Assembly: GCF_013364275.1 (NCBI RefSeq)
Contig: NZ_CP054932.1
Coordinates: forward strand, 5,394,001-5,458,000
Length of the DNA stretch: 64,000 nucleotides
Source: Actinomadura sp. NAK00032
GTDB taxonomy: Bacteria > Actinomycetota > Actinomycetes > Streptosporangiales > Streptosporangiaceae
Reading direction: 5' to 3'
Shown in pieces: positions 1 to 7,923 of the stretch. How positions within the stretch are numbered: position 1 is the stretch's first letter; each line of letters begins with the position of its first letter. A program made the translations under genes and the position numbers. Under the pieces are notes generated by a model. The model was not told where the DNA came from. It did not search any database and worked only from the letters and a program-made list of their open reading frames with translations.

Positions 1-397
1 CCGTCGCGCCCGACCTCCGGATCAGGACGGCCAGGGCGGGGAGTGGGAAAAGCAGCAGGAAGAGGTTCGGCACCCACCAGGTCACCGAGTAGTCGCCGCG
101 CAATGCCCAGAATGTGATCGCCTGGAGCCCCGCGGTACTGGTGAGGGTGAGGGACACCGCCATGAGGATGCGCCACCCGCGCGGCCTGCACAGGCTCAGC
201 AGACCTGTCACGCTCGCGGCCAGATCGAGGGGCAGGAACGAGGTGTTCCAGTCGCTCATCACCGGATCGGCGTAGTCCTTGTAGGCCATCGAGGCAGGGA
301 TCAGGCCGCCGCAGGCGATCGCCCAGTAGAGCAGGAACCCGACGTCGGTGAGCAGCATGGCGACCTTGGTCGCCGCGAGCAGCCGGTCGGGCCTCAT
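1..397 (-). CDS. DUF5360-like membrane protein (partial, runs off the left edge)
   Basis: The frame opens at ATG 397 and is still open at base 1, giving 132 codons. The protein has about four hydrophobic segments, among them VAMLLTDVGFLLYWAIA near residues 12-28 and WWVPNLFLLLFPLPALAV near the end. Its size and composition resemble the small four-helix YvaD/DUF5360 proteins, which in Bacillus sit beside an SMR transporter and a TetR regulator. The same order is visible here: the start overlaps the stop of an SMR tail by ATGA, and a TetR gene follows. The function is unknown. The family assignment is from memory of gene order and topology and would need a profile search. Confidence 0.6.
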   Translation of the reverse strand, partial: MRPDRLLAATKVAMLLTDVGFLLYWAIACGGLIPASMAYKDYADPVMSDWNTSFLPLDLAASVTGLLSLCRPRGWRILMAVSLTLTSTAGLQAITFWALRGDYSVTWWVPNLFLLLFPLPALAVLIRRSGAT

Positions 398-510
398 CCG
401 CGGCTCACCCCGCCGCCGAGGTTCATGACGATCACGCCGGCGACGACGATGCCCGCGCCGATGACGGCAATGGACTTGAGGTGCTCGCCGAACAGCAGCA
501 CGTACGGCAT
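394..510 (-). pseudogene. C-terminal remnant of an SMR (EmrE-type) drug efflux transporter
   Basis: Only 38 codons remain, starting MPYVLLFGEHLKS and ending in a last transmembrane helix AVIGAGIVVAGVIVMNL. This matches the end of small multidrug resistance proteins, in which a LLFGE-type helix is followed by a Gly-rich fourth helix. A normal SMR protein is about 105 residues, so the first three helices are missing. The fragment begins directly after the TetR stop and in the same frame, so only a TGA separates the two. It cannot form a transporter alone. The stop overlaps the next gene by ATGA. Confidence 0.6.
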
Positions 511-1041
511 TCAGTTCTCCTCGCTGATCAGCGCGGTCAGCCGCGCGCGCAGCTCGGTGTGCAGACCGTCGCGCGGCGGGGCGAGGCCGAGCAGCCGGGC
601 CATCCACCAGCCGTCCACGGCGAGCCGCACCAGGGTGGCCGTCGCCGGGTCGAGCCCGTCATCGGAGATCCGCCGCTGCCAGAGTTCGTAGCAATGGCGC
701 AGCACGGCCAGCACCTCGGGCCCACCCGAGATCCCGGCGAGCAGGGCCACCGCGACCTGGTCGAAACGATCGTCCGGTGGTCCGTCCTCCTCGGGAATGG
801 TCGCGTCGAGCCAGGCCCGGGTGAACGACCCGGGTGGCGAGCCCGGCGGCGGCATCTCGGCCTCGAACCGCTCGACCAGACGCCCGAGCACCCCTTCGAT
901 CAGCGCGCGCTTGGACCCGAAGTGGTGCAGCAGCCCGCCCTTGCTGACCCCGGCCTCGGCGGCGACCGCGTCCAGCCGGATCGCGTCGGCACCGCCCGCG
1001 ATCAGCATGCGCTCGACCGCGTCCAGGATTCTGTCGCGCAT
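511..1041 (-). CDS. TetR/AcrR family transcriptional regulator
   Basis: This is a 176-residue one-component repressor. The N-terminal helix-turn-helix spans about residues 5-50 (RDRILDAVERML, AEAGVSKGGLLHHFGSK), the canonical TetR pattern with the GLLHHF recognition helix. The C-terminal part is an all-helical ligand domain. ATG 1041 is chosen because the longer open frame, up to 1110, runs through a perfect palindromic operator at 1057-1072. It lies upstream of the SMR remnant and the DUF5360 gene on the same strand and presumably repressed this small efflux operon and itself. With the SMR gene gutted, it may now control little besides itself. Confidence 0.85.
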   Translation of the reverse strand: MRDRILDAVERMLIAGGADAIRLDAVAAEAGVSKGGLLHHFGSKRALIEGVLGRLVERFEAEMPPPGSPPGSFTRAWLDATIPEEDGPPDDRFDQVAVALLAGISGGPEVLAVLRHCYELWQRRISDDGLDPATATLVRLAVDGWWMARLLGLAPPRDGLHTELRARLTALISEEN

Positions 1042-1056
1042 GACATCCCTTCTCCA

Positions 1057-1072
1057 GACCGTCCAGACGGTC
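1057..1072. promoter_or_regulatory. Palindromic TetR operator
   Basis: GACCGTCCAGACGGTC consists of two perfect 7-bp inverted arms (GACCGTC/GACGGTC) around a 2-bp centre. It lies 15 bp upstream of the chosen tetR start. The size and position fit autorepression by the adjacent TetR protein. Confidence 0.7.
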
Positions 1073-1142
1073 GGTAGCTTAGCCCGACCAAAGCCGATGA
1101 TCCGAACCATCCGCTGAAACGATCAGGCGGCCACGTCCCACC

Positions 1143-1286
1143 AACGCGCGCCGGGCCCTGTTGCTCGCCATCCGCTACCCCGCTGGCCACGCCTCCTACC
1201 TGCGCGAGGACCGGGCCCTGGCAGCCGGGCGGCCGACCACCACCGGTGTCATCGAAGGCGCGGTCCCGCCAAATCATCGGCGATGA
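1143..1286 (+). mobile_element. ISKra4-like transposase remnant
   Basis: One open stretch of 47 codons contains ALAAGRPTTTGVIEGA, which resembles the conserved block LxxGxPIxTGVIEGA found near the C-terminus of ISKra4-family transposases. It then terminates at TGA 1284. The conserved cysteine/His and the rest of the catalytic core are absent, and no inverted repeats were found. It abuts and partly overlaps the 5'-truncated DUF2975 gene, so an insertion and later decay probably removed that gene's beginning. Confidence 0.5.
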
Positions 1287-1605
1287 GGCACGCCGCCTCG
1301 TCCACCACCCTCAACTCCCCTACCGGATGGTGCGCACCCTGCGAGACGGCGACGTCTTCGTCACGCAGAACGTCCGGCGGCTGGGCGTCATCGCGCCGGC
1401 CATCCTGACCATCGCCACCATCGTCCCGCTCACCGACACCGTCACCCCCCACCTTCTGGTCAGCGGCACGGCACTCGCCCCCAAGGTCCCGACCACCTAC
1501 GAACTCTCCGGCCCTCCCCTGCTCCTTGGGTTCTTGGCCGCCGCCACCGCTGAGGCGTTCCGCCAGGACGCCCGTCTGCGCGCCGACACCCAAGGGCTGG
1601 TCTGA
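1246..1605 (+). pseudogene. 5'-truncated DUF2975 membrane protein
   Basis: From about residue 24 the frame reads like the second half of a DUF2975 protein: a charged TLRDGDVFVTQNVRRL segment, a membrane helix GVIAPAILTIATIVPL, and a last helix LLLGFLAAATAEAFRQ followed by ARLRADTQGLV. DUF2975 proteins normally carry four helices in about 160-200 residues, and the first two are missing. The start at 1246 lies inside the transposase scrap and is unlikely to be native. The stop overlaps the next start as TGATG. DUF2975 genes are usually followed by a YozG-like Cro/C1 regulator, as here. Confidence 0.6.
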
Positions 1606-1828
1606 TGCCACCCGAAGGATCGCACCAGATCAAGGTCCACCTCGACCGCCTCCTGACCGAACGCGCCATGCCCCTGGCCGAACTCGCCGAACGTGTCGGC
1701 GTGACCGCCGTCAACCTGTCCATCCTCAAGAACAATCGCGCCAAGGCCATCCGTTTCACCCCCTCAGCGCTATCTGCCGCGTACTCGACTGCCGGCCCGG
1801 CGACATCCTCACCTTCGACAACCCATAA
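1605..1828 (+). pseudogene. YozG-like XRE/Cro-C1 HTH regulator, frameshifted
   Basis: The first about 48 codons give a clean small Cro/C1 repressor (HLDRLLTERAMPLAELAERV, then GVTAVNLSILKNNRAKAIRF). After the C-run near 1760 the expected C-terminus (LSAICRVLDCRPGDILTF, stop at 1826) lies in the next frame. Adding one C to the five-C run restores a normal protein of about 75 residues; as given, the frame continues with junk to 1865. It is either a true homopolymer frameshift or a base-call error. Its DUF2975 partner is also truncated, which favours real decay. Confidence 0.65.
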
Positions 1829-1854
1829 GAGCGAAGCCCAAGCTGGATCCGTAT

Positions 1855-2043
1855 TCAGCGCTTGAGGGCTCGGTATTTCTTGAGCAGTGCAGTGATCTTC
1901 GCGTAGTCCGCGTCGCCGTTCAATTCGGCGAGCAATTCATCAGGGCAGAGTTCGTAGAGCTCTCCCCACCACCGGCGTGCCTTGGCGTCCCAGATCCGGT
2001 AGCCGCCGGGAACACCCTTGGCCACGTAACGTCTTCTACTCAT
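1855..2043 (-). CDS. Small conserved-looking protein, function unknown
   Basis: A 62-residue basic, tryptophan-containing protein (SRRRYVAKGVPGGYRIWDAK, then RWWGELYELCPDELLAELNG). ATG 2043 is preferred over the ATG at 2052 because it overlaps the stop of the upstream gene in the usual translational-coupling manner. It forms a two-gene unit with the 197-residue protein upstream. I recognise no family. The short conserved-looking RIWDAKARRWWG stretch could be a beta-hairpin fold. Confidence 0.55.
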   Translation of the reverse strand: MSRRRYVAKGVPGGYRIWDAKARRWWGELYELCPDELLAELNGDADYAKITALLKKYRALKR

Positions 2044-2629
2044 CGACGGCATCCCTATAAGTCGCCACCGCGTCCTTCAGGGAACCGATGAGGATGCGGC
2101 CGGGATAGTAGCGGTGTGGGAATTTGTTGCGGTAGTAGCAGTCCCAGTAGCTGGCCACGCGCTGGCTGGTCAGGAGGAGAAAGTCGGGGTTGTCGGCGAC
2201 GAATCGGCCATAGGCCTGGTGGTCGGGGCTGCCACGCAGGTCGAGGTCTACGAGCCCGTCCTTGATGGCGATCACGATCTCAAGGACGGGCTCACCGATG
2301 AGTTGGACCACGAACGGGACGATCCATGAGTCGGTGGCCTCGATGATCTGAGCGAGGTGGCGCTGCCGGACATGGCCGTCGTGGTGGCGCGTGTAGAGGC
2401 AATGCAGGATCTTGGCCTGTACCGCGGACAGGTGGGCCGTCAGATCCTCGCGCGGTTCGGAGTGGTACAGCCGGTAAGGGATCGCGAGCTGCTCGCCGTG
2501 GACCCAGACCGTGGACGAACCTGCCGGACGGAGGCGGGCCTCGGGCACTGTCTGAGCGGCAGCACGGACGTCATCGGCGAGGGCTGCGGGAAAGGCTGCC
2601 TGGGCTGCGGAATAGAGATTCGCGTCCAT
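2036..2629 (-). CDS. Hypothetical protein, 197 aa
   Basis: The protein is soluble, with no signal peptide or membrane helix. It is well composed: an N-terminal region with WVHGEQLAIPYRLY, a helical middle with AKILHCLYTRHHDGHVRQRH, then IVPFVVQLIGEPVLEIV and PHRYYPGRILIGSL. The His-rich RHHDGHVRQRHL segment may be structural or metal binding, but nothing proves this. It overlaps the small downstream gene and follows a resolvase remnant after 3 bp. The function is not recognised. Coding confidence rests on length, composition and coupling. Confidence 0.7.
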   Translation of the reverse strand: MDANLYSAAQAAFPAALADDVRAAAQTVPEARLRPAGSSTVWVHGEQLAIPYRLYHSEPREDLTAHLSAVQAKILHCLYTRHHDGHVRQRHLAQIIEATDSWIVPFVVQLIGEPVLEIVIAIKDGLVDLDLRGSPDHQAYGRFVADNPDFLLLTSQRVASYWDCYYRNKFPHRYYPGRILIGSLKDAVATYRDAVDE

Positions 2630-2632
2630 GAC

Positions 2633-2896
2633 CTACCGGGGCGCCCCGGCTACGAGCTTGGATCCCGTCCAATCCCGGGTCCGGTGGACAGTGGCACGGC
2701 CGATGGAGAACACCTCCATGAGTTCGGCGATGGTGTGGTCGCCGGTGGCGTGCATCCGAACCAGTTCGGCCTGCTGGCGTGCAGTCAGTTTCGGCGCGCG
2801 TCCTTTGAGCTGGGCCGTGAGGTCTTGCAGGACGGTTGGACATCGGGCGTAGCCGATCAGTTCCCGCACCCCGGCAGCGTACCGTTCAAGCCCCAT
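2633..2896 (-). pseudogene. Serine recombinase (resolvase/invertase) with internal deletion
   Basis: The 87-codon frame joins the very start of a resolvase (ELIGYARCPTVLQDLTAQ, the beta1 strand with the YARxST-type motif, here degraded to YARCPT) directly to the C-terminal Hin-type HTH (PKLTARQQAELVRMHATG, then TIAELMEVFSIGRATVHRT). About 110-130 residues in between, including the dimerisation helix and most of the catalytic domain, are missing. In the active-site motif the catalytic Ser is replaced by Pro/Thr context. It is a dead mobile-element gene. Confidence 0.75.
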
Positions 2897-2934
2897 CGCC
2901 GGACGGCCACGCGGGCTGAGGGAGGATCGTTCGC

Positions 2935-3672
2935 ATGGGAGCGCACCCGAACGCCGGCGACACACGCGCCTGGCGCGAGCGGCTGGGGTGGACGTTCGGG
3001 CTGGTGTCGGAAGATCCTCTTGAACGAGCCGCCGCGCTAGCCCAGTTGGTCGAGGTACAGCGGCTAACACGCGAGGCACTCCGGAAGAGCAACGAGCTGT
3101 GGCGGCTGGCGTCCTCCCTCGGCCCGGAGGAGCACTACAAAGAGCCGGCTTTCCTTCAGGCCCGCCAGCGCTACATCGAGGCCCGCAGTCACTCACTGCC
3201 AGACGGGCTATGGGAATGGCCGTGGGGCGGCATCGCCGCCTGGCCGGGGCTGCCCTATGCCCTGCTCTACCTGGAATGGGAGGCGAAATATCCCGAGGAT
3301 TGGACGCGCTACGCCAAGTCCTGGGGAACAAAGAAGGGACTGCTCCGGCACCTGGACAAGGCCAATCACCACCACCCGAGCACCGAAACCAAGCTCGCAG
3401 ACCTCGTCGTGAGCGCGGTCGAACGCCCTTACCGCTGCGAAGACCGCTGGTACGCCCGGCTCGCCCGGGCCATCGACAACGACGACCTACGCGCCAGACT
3501 CGGCCATGCGGCCCAGTCCGACAACCCATGGGCGCGGTACCAGGCGAGCTTCGTCCTCTGGCTCCTCACCACCCCGGATGCACCCGTCTCGCGTCACACG
3601 TGGTCTATGTGGCTCGCGACACGTGACACTCCCAAGCTCGGCGTGAGGTCTGCCGAGTCCACATCGGGTTGA
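2935..3672 (+). CDS. Hypothetical protein, 245 aa, Trp-rich
   Basis: A soluble protein with many tryptophans (LPDGLWEWPWGGIAAWPGLP near residues 90-110) and helical repeats at its N- and C-terminal ends (ARQRYIEARSH, RAIDNDDLRARLGHAA). There is no signal peptide, membrane segment or recognised catalytic motif. It starts at ATG 2935, divergent from the resolvase remnant. The last about 30 residues look less ordered and may have been altered by a rearrangement, since the DNA just after it resembles nothing. The family is unknown. Confidence 0.55.
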   Translation: MGAHPNAGDTRAWRERLGWTFGLVSEDPLERAAALAQLVEVQRLTREALRKSNELWRLASSLGPEEHYKEPAFLQARQRYIEARSHSLPDGLWEWPWGGIAAWPGLPYALLYLEWEAKYPEDWTRYAKSWGTKKGLLRHLDKANHHHPSTETKLADLVVSAVERPYRCEDRWYARLARAIDNDDLRARLGHAAQSDNPWARYQASFVLWLLTTPDAPVSRHTWSMWLATRDTPKLGVRSAESTSG

Positions 3673-3842
3673 TGCGCTGGACGAGGTCCGCCGTGGCGAT
3701 GGACGGCAGCTTGCGGGCGAGATCAAACGACCCGTTCAGGGGTGGCGCCCTTGGTGGCGTCAGCTACCGGGCTGTGGGGTGCCGTGCTGCAGGGTCGCGT
3801 CTGCTCAGCGTGGTCTGGGCGCCTCACCGCGCTGCAGCGTGG

Positions 3843-6800
3843 TTAGGGGGTGGGCGGGGTTGAGGTGAGGGTGTGTTGGGTGGGTGGGTGGACGGCGGTG
3901 AGGTCGGCTTGGTGGTGAGGGATGCCGCCGCTTAGCACCAGGGATGTGTTGACGAGGGTGGTGAAGTCGGTGAAGGGGTCGCCGTCGACGATCGTGAGGT
4001 CGGCGATCTTGCCGGGTTCGACGGTGCCCAGATCGGCGCTCAGGCCGAACACGCGGGCGGGTGTGGTGGTGGCGGAGTGCAGCGCCTGGGCGGGGGTGAA
4101 GCCGTGGGCGTGCAGGGCTCGCAGGGCCAGGTGCACGGAGAGGCCGACGGGGACCAGCGGCGCGTCGGTGCCCAGGGCGATGGTGGCGCCGTGGTCGGCC
4201 AGGCGGCGGTAGTCGCCGAATTCGGTGGCCATGGCCTGCAGTTGCGGGCCGGTGGGGCGGGTGTTCGCCCGCTCCTGGACGGCCGCGACGTCCCAGGGCG
4301 GCATGAGGTTGCGAACGCGCGGGTCGGCGGCCAGGGCCGGGTCGGCGCCGAGGAGCACCTGGGCGGTGAAGGGGGTGATGATCAACGCGAACGTGCCGTC
4401 GGCGTAGTGCTCGATGAGGTCCTGGTGGATGTGCCAGCCCGGGGTGGTGGCGTGTCCGAAGGGCAGGCGCTGGGTGGCCTGGAGGTGGGTGGTGAGGTCC
4501 TGGCCGGCCGACCGGCCGGGTGAGCACAGGTGGCTGCCGCACGGCACGCCGAGCCGGTGGGCCGCGGAGGCGGCTCGCGCCATGGTCTCGCCGGGGGCGC
4601 GGACGTAGGTTTTGACGAAGTCGACGTCCAGCGCGGTGGCGCGGTGCAGGGTGCGGCTGACGCCGGCGGTGGTGCGGTGGGCTCGGCCCATGCCGTAGGC
4701 GGTGCGGGCGCCGTCGATCAGTTCGGCGCAGGCCAGGAGTCTGGGCCCGAGGCCGTGCCGCGAGTCGGCGGACTCGCGGAGGCGGATCGCCTCGTAGAGC
4801 GGGCCGCCGAGGCACGCGGCGGTGGTGATGCCGTAGGCCAGGGCCAGCAGGTTCTGCCGCGCGCCGTAGGTGGCCTGGTAGATGTGGGTGTGGCTGTCGA
4901 ACAGGCCGGGGATGACGGTCTGCCGCGAGGCGTCGATGGTGCGGTGGCCCGGGCGGCGGGGGCGGTGCGGCTCGACCGTGGTGATCCGGTCGCCGGTGAT
5001 CAGGATGTCGACGTTGTGGCGTGGAGGCGCGCCGGTGGCGTCCCAGAGCTGGCCTGCCTGGATGCGCAGCGCGTCACCGCCGCGGGGCGGGTCGCGGCGG
5101 ATCGGGAGCCGGACGGGCACCGTCCGGCGGTCGATGGGTGCTCCGGTGGCGTCCAGGGACAGCAGTCGGAGCCGGCCGCTGGACAAGTAGAGCAGGCTGC
5201 GCGAGTCGGCGGCCCAGCTGGGATGGTCGGCGGGCTCGTCGGTGAGCCTGCGGGCGGGCAGGGTGGGGGTGCCGTCGGCGGCGACCGGCAGCAGCCACAG
5301 AGCCGATTCGGCGACCAGGGCCATCCAGCGGCCGTCCGGGGACCAGACCGGCCCGCAGGCGGCGCGGTCCGACAGCGACTGGTGCTCGCCGGGGAGATGG
5401 CGCCGGTCGGCGCCGGTCGAGGTATCGATGATCCGGATGAGGTTGTAGCCCTCGCGGAAGCGTTGGTTGAGCCGGTTGCGGTCGCAGAAGGCGACATGCC
5501 GCCCGTCGGGCGACCAGGTGGGGGCGCCGGGCGGCCCGTCGTCGGCCAGCGGCCGGGCCAGGAGGCGCCGCCGGCCGGTGCCGAGATCGAGCAGCAGCAG
5601 GTTGCCCTCCAGGTCGCGGCACGCCAGCCGGGTCCCATCGGGCGACGGCACCGGATGGATGAGCCCGCCACCGGCCACCAGCTCATCTCGTGCTCCCTGC
5701 AAGACTCCGCCGGACGCCGAGCCGCGCGGGGGCGGTACGGGCAGATGGACGCGGTGGACGGCCGCCAGCCCGTCGCGGTCGGTGCAGTACAGCAGGCTGC
5801 GGCCGTCCGGCGCCCAGGACGGCATCTGCATGTAGTGGACGGGCGCGCCCTGCAGCAGTTTGCGCGGTGACTCGCCGAGCGGCATCAGCCATAGCGCGTT
5901 CAAGGCGACGAAGGCGACGCTGCGCCCATCGGGCGACAGCGCGGGCAGATGGATGCCGCGCGCCGCGGCCGGCCGGACCTGCTCCTTGACCCGCCGGCGC
6001 GGCGGGTGGACGGGCTGGCGCGCGGTGTAGGTGACCTGCTCGACCGACGACGTGCTCAGGGTGCGGATCTGGATACGGCCGCCGGCGACGTAGAGAAGCC
6101 GGTCTTCGCCCAGCCAGCAAGGGGGTGCCGCCGCCAGGTCGGCATCGGCGGCCACGATCCGGCCGTCGACGAGCAGATCGGTCCTCGCTCCCGGCAGGGA
6201 CGGCGTATCGCCCGTGTCCATCAGGTGCAGGTAGGCGACCCGTCCCGATGGCGAGACCGACGGGCACAGCAACCGGCCTCGGGGGACTGTGCGAATGACC
6301 TGTGCGGCGCCGCCCGCGGCCGGTATCCGTACCAGGGCCAGTCCACCGTCGCTGCCGCCGCCCGCCTTGTGGGCGGCACGGACGCAGACCAGCCACCGCC
6401 CGTCCGGTGACCACGCCGGATCGAAGTCCTCGAAGTGCCCGCCGGTCAACCGCCTCAGCCGGTCGCCGCCTACATCGAGGGCCCAGATGCCGAATGCGGA
6501 GCCGGCCACCGGGTCGCCACCCCGTTCGGAGGAGAACGCCAGCAACGCCCCATCTGGCGACCACGCGGCACCGCGGTCGTCCCATGGGCCGCCGGTGAGC
6601 CGCCGTACTCCGCTGCCGTCGGAGCGCATGCTCCACAGGTGGAAGCCGCCACCGCGGTAGGCGCACACCGCCACCGTCTTTCCGTCCGGTGACAGCGCCG
6701 GACGGGTGGCCTCCAGTTCCCAGTCGGTCAGCCGCACCGCCGCACCGCCCCGGCGCGGGATGCGCCACAGAACCCCTTGCACTTCGGCGATCAGCGTCTC

Positions 6801-6980
6801 ACCGTCTGCGGAGGCGGTCACCGATCCGCCGGTGAGCTCGGTGTACGTCAACGTCCGCACGGCCGGGCCGGCGCTCGGCCCCGCCAATGCGGGCAATGCG
6901 GCCGCCGGTGACACCGCTGCCGCGATCCCTGCCGCCGAGGTGCCCAGGAAGCCGCGCCGGCTGACGTCCTCCGCGCTCAT
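3843..6980 (-). CDS. Tat-exported TolB-propeller / amidohydrolase fusion
   Basis: This 1045-residue protein starts at ATG 6980, which has a GGGGGAG ribosome site 7 nt upstream. A Tat signal, VSRRGFLGTSAAGIAAA, occupies residues 6-23. Residues about 60-620 are WD40/TolB-like propeller repeats with many copies of SPDGR/SPDGK and WSPDG. The C-terminal about 400 residues form a metal-dependent amidohydrolase: GLFDSHTHIYQ (HxH), the lysine of FVKTYVRAP, GSHLCSPG, and GTDAPLVPVG near the end, then GTVEPGKIADLTIVDGDPF. All expected metal-ligand motifs seem present. It is an extracytoplasmic hydrolase of the imidazolonepropionase/prolidase-like group. The substrate is unknown; peptides or cyclic amides are possible. 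Confidence 0.9.
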   Translation of the reverse strand: MSAEDVSRRGFLGTSAAGIAAAVSPAAALPALAGPSAGPAVRTLTYTELTGGSVTASADGETLIAEVQGVLWRIPRRGGAAVRLTDWELEATRPALSPDGKTVAVCAYRGGGFHLWSMRSDGSGVRRLTGGPWDDRGAAWSPDGALLAFSSERGGDPVAGSAFGIWALDVGGDRLRRLTGGHFEDFDPAWSPDGRWLVCVRAAHKAGGGSDGGLALVRIPAAGGAAQVIRTVPRGRLLCPSVSPSGRVAYLHLMDTGDTPSLPGARTDLLVDGRIVAADADLAAAPPCWLGEDRLLYVAGGRIQIRTLSTSSVEQVTYTARQPVHPPRRRVKEQVRPAAARGIHLPALSPDGRSVAFVALNALWLMPLGESPRKLLQGAPVHYMQMPSWAPDGRSLLYCTDRDGLAAVHRVHLPVPPPRGSASGGVLQGARDELVAGGGLIHPVPSPDGTRLACRDLEGNLLLLDLGTGRRRLLARPLADDGPPGAPTWSPDGRHVAFCDRNRLNQRFREGYNLIRIIDTSTGADRRHLPGEHQSLSDRAACGPVWSPDGRWMALVAESALWLLPVAADGTPTLPARRLTDEPADHPSWAADSRSLLYLSSGRLRLLSLDATGAPIDRRTVPVRLPIRRDPPRGGDALRIQAGQLWDATGAPPRHNVDILITGDRITTVEPHRPRRPGHRTIDASRQTVIPGLFDSHTHIYQATYGARQNLLALAYGITTAACLGGPLYEAIRLRESADSRHGLGPRLLACAELIDGARTAYGMGRAHRTTAGVSRTLHRATALDVDFVKTYVRAPGETMARAASAAHRLGVPCGSHLCSPGRSAGQDLTTHLQATQRLPFGHATTPGWHIHQDLIEHYADGTFALIITPFTAQVLLGADPALAADPRVRNLMPPWDVAAVQERANTRPTGPQLQAMATEFGDYRRLADHGATIALGTDAPLVPVGLSVHLALRALHAHGFTPAQALHSATTTPARVFGLSADLGTVEPGKIADLTIVDGDPFTDFTTLVNTSLVLSGGIPHHQADLTAVHPPTQHTLTSTPPTP

Positions 6981-7172
6981 CCAGCCACTCCCCCAACGCA
7001 ACCACCACAGACTCATCACTCCGCGGAGTCAGGTATCGATCCGCCGATCGATCAAGACGACTCTATGTCATCGACCCATTGCGAAAAGTCATTGATGTGG
7101 TCTCGGCTCTCCGAAGGAACCCTGCGTGCTGCTCGGCGGCGAGTCCGGTCGGATCACGGTGCCAAGGGGCGC

Positions 7173-7218
7173 GGTGGACGGCCGGTTGTCCCTGTGTCGA
7201 GGGTCCTGGCCGTCCACC
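7173..7218. terminator. Long inverted-repeat terminator
   Basis: GGTGGACGGCC at 7173-7183 pairs perfectly with GGCCGTCCACC at 7208-7218. The loop contains a smaller CCCT/AGGG stem. It lies 18 bp beyond the stop of the fasciclin gene and probably ends that transcript. There is no T-tract, as is usual in high-GC actinomycetes. Confidence 0.6.
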
Positions 7219-7236
7219 GGCCGTTCGTGGGGCGGG

Positions 7237-7872
7237 TTACTTGGGCGGCATCAGGACGGAGTCGATGATGTAGACGGTGGCGTTGGCGGTCTGGACGTTG
7301 CCGCACACCACGTTGGCCTTGTCCTTGCCGACCGTGTAGGACTCGCCCGAGCCGCTGGTGGTCAGCGTGGCGCCCTGCAGGGTCTTGAAGTCGCCGGACG
7401 ACAGGGCGCCAGGCGCGATCTTCTGGCCGACGACGTGGTAGGTCAGGATGCTCTTCAGCGTCTCCTTGTCGGCCATGACCTTGCCGAGGGTGGCCTTCGG
7501 AATCTTGGCGAAGGCGTCGTTGGTCGGCGCGAAGACGGTGATGTCCTTGGCGGAGTTGAGCGTGTCGACCAGGCCGGCCTGCTTGACCGCGCTGACCAGC
7601 GTGGACAGCACGGGGTTGTTGGACGCGGCCGTCGCGACGGGGTCGGTGGCCATGCCGCTGAAGCTGCCCTTGCCGGACGCGGGGACGGCCGAGCACGCCG
7701 GACCGAACGGCTTGTCCGTCGCGGGCGCCGCGGCGGCGGTGCTGGACGGGGCCGGGGCGGACGCGCTGGGCGACGCCTCGCCGGCGGAGTCGTCACCGCC
7801 CGAGCAGGCGGTGAGCCCGACCGTCAGGGCGGCCGCGGACAGGACGCCTGCGGCGATTCGGGTGCGCTTCAT
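7237..7872 (-). CDS. Fasciclin (FAS1) domain lipoprotein, MPT83-like
   Basis: A 211-residue secreted protein. Residues 1-23 are a lipoprotein signal ending in the lipobox LTAC (Cys23), followed by an Ala/Pro/Ser linker to about residue 65. One FAS1 domain covers about residues 75-208, with the two hallmark blocks ITVFAPTNDAFAKIP and LTYHVVGQKI and the closing NATVYIIDSVLMPP. This is the MPT70/MPT83 type. In mycobacteria that type is controlled by SigK/RskA, and here it is 51 bp downstream of a molybdopterin oxidoreductase driven by a SigK-type promoter, in the same orientation. The role is probably surface adhesion or matrix contact; the family assignment is firm, the role inferred. Confidence 0.93.
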   Translation of the reverse strand: MKRTRIAAGVLSAAALTVGLTACSGGDDSAGEASPSASAPAPSSTAAAAPATDKPFGPACSAVPASGKGSFSGMATDPVATAASNNPVLSTLVSAVKQAGLVDTLNSAKDITVFAPTNDAFAKIPKATLGKVMADKETLKSILTYHVVGQKIAPGALSSGDFKTLQGATLTTSGSGESYTVGKDKANVVCGNVQTANATVYIIDSVLMPPK

Positions 7873-7923
7873 GGTGGGATTCCTCCGGGGTTGGTGAACT
7901 GTTGGTTTCGTTGGCCGCCGAGG

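Noticed and set aside
1041..1110. Longer start of the first TetR gene
   Set aside because: The extension covers a perfect operator palindrome and lacks TetR similarity.
3673..3842. Possible transposase fragment on either strand (e.g. FDLARKLPSIATADLVQRI on the minus strand)
   Set aside because: Too short and not matched to a family I can name; no flanking repeats.
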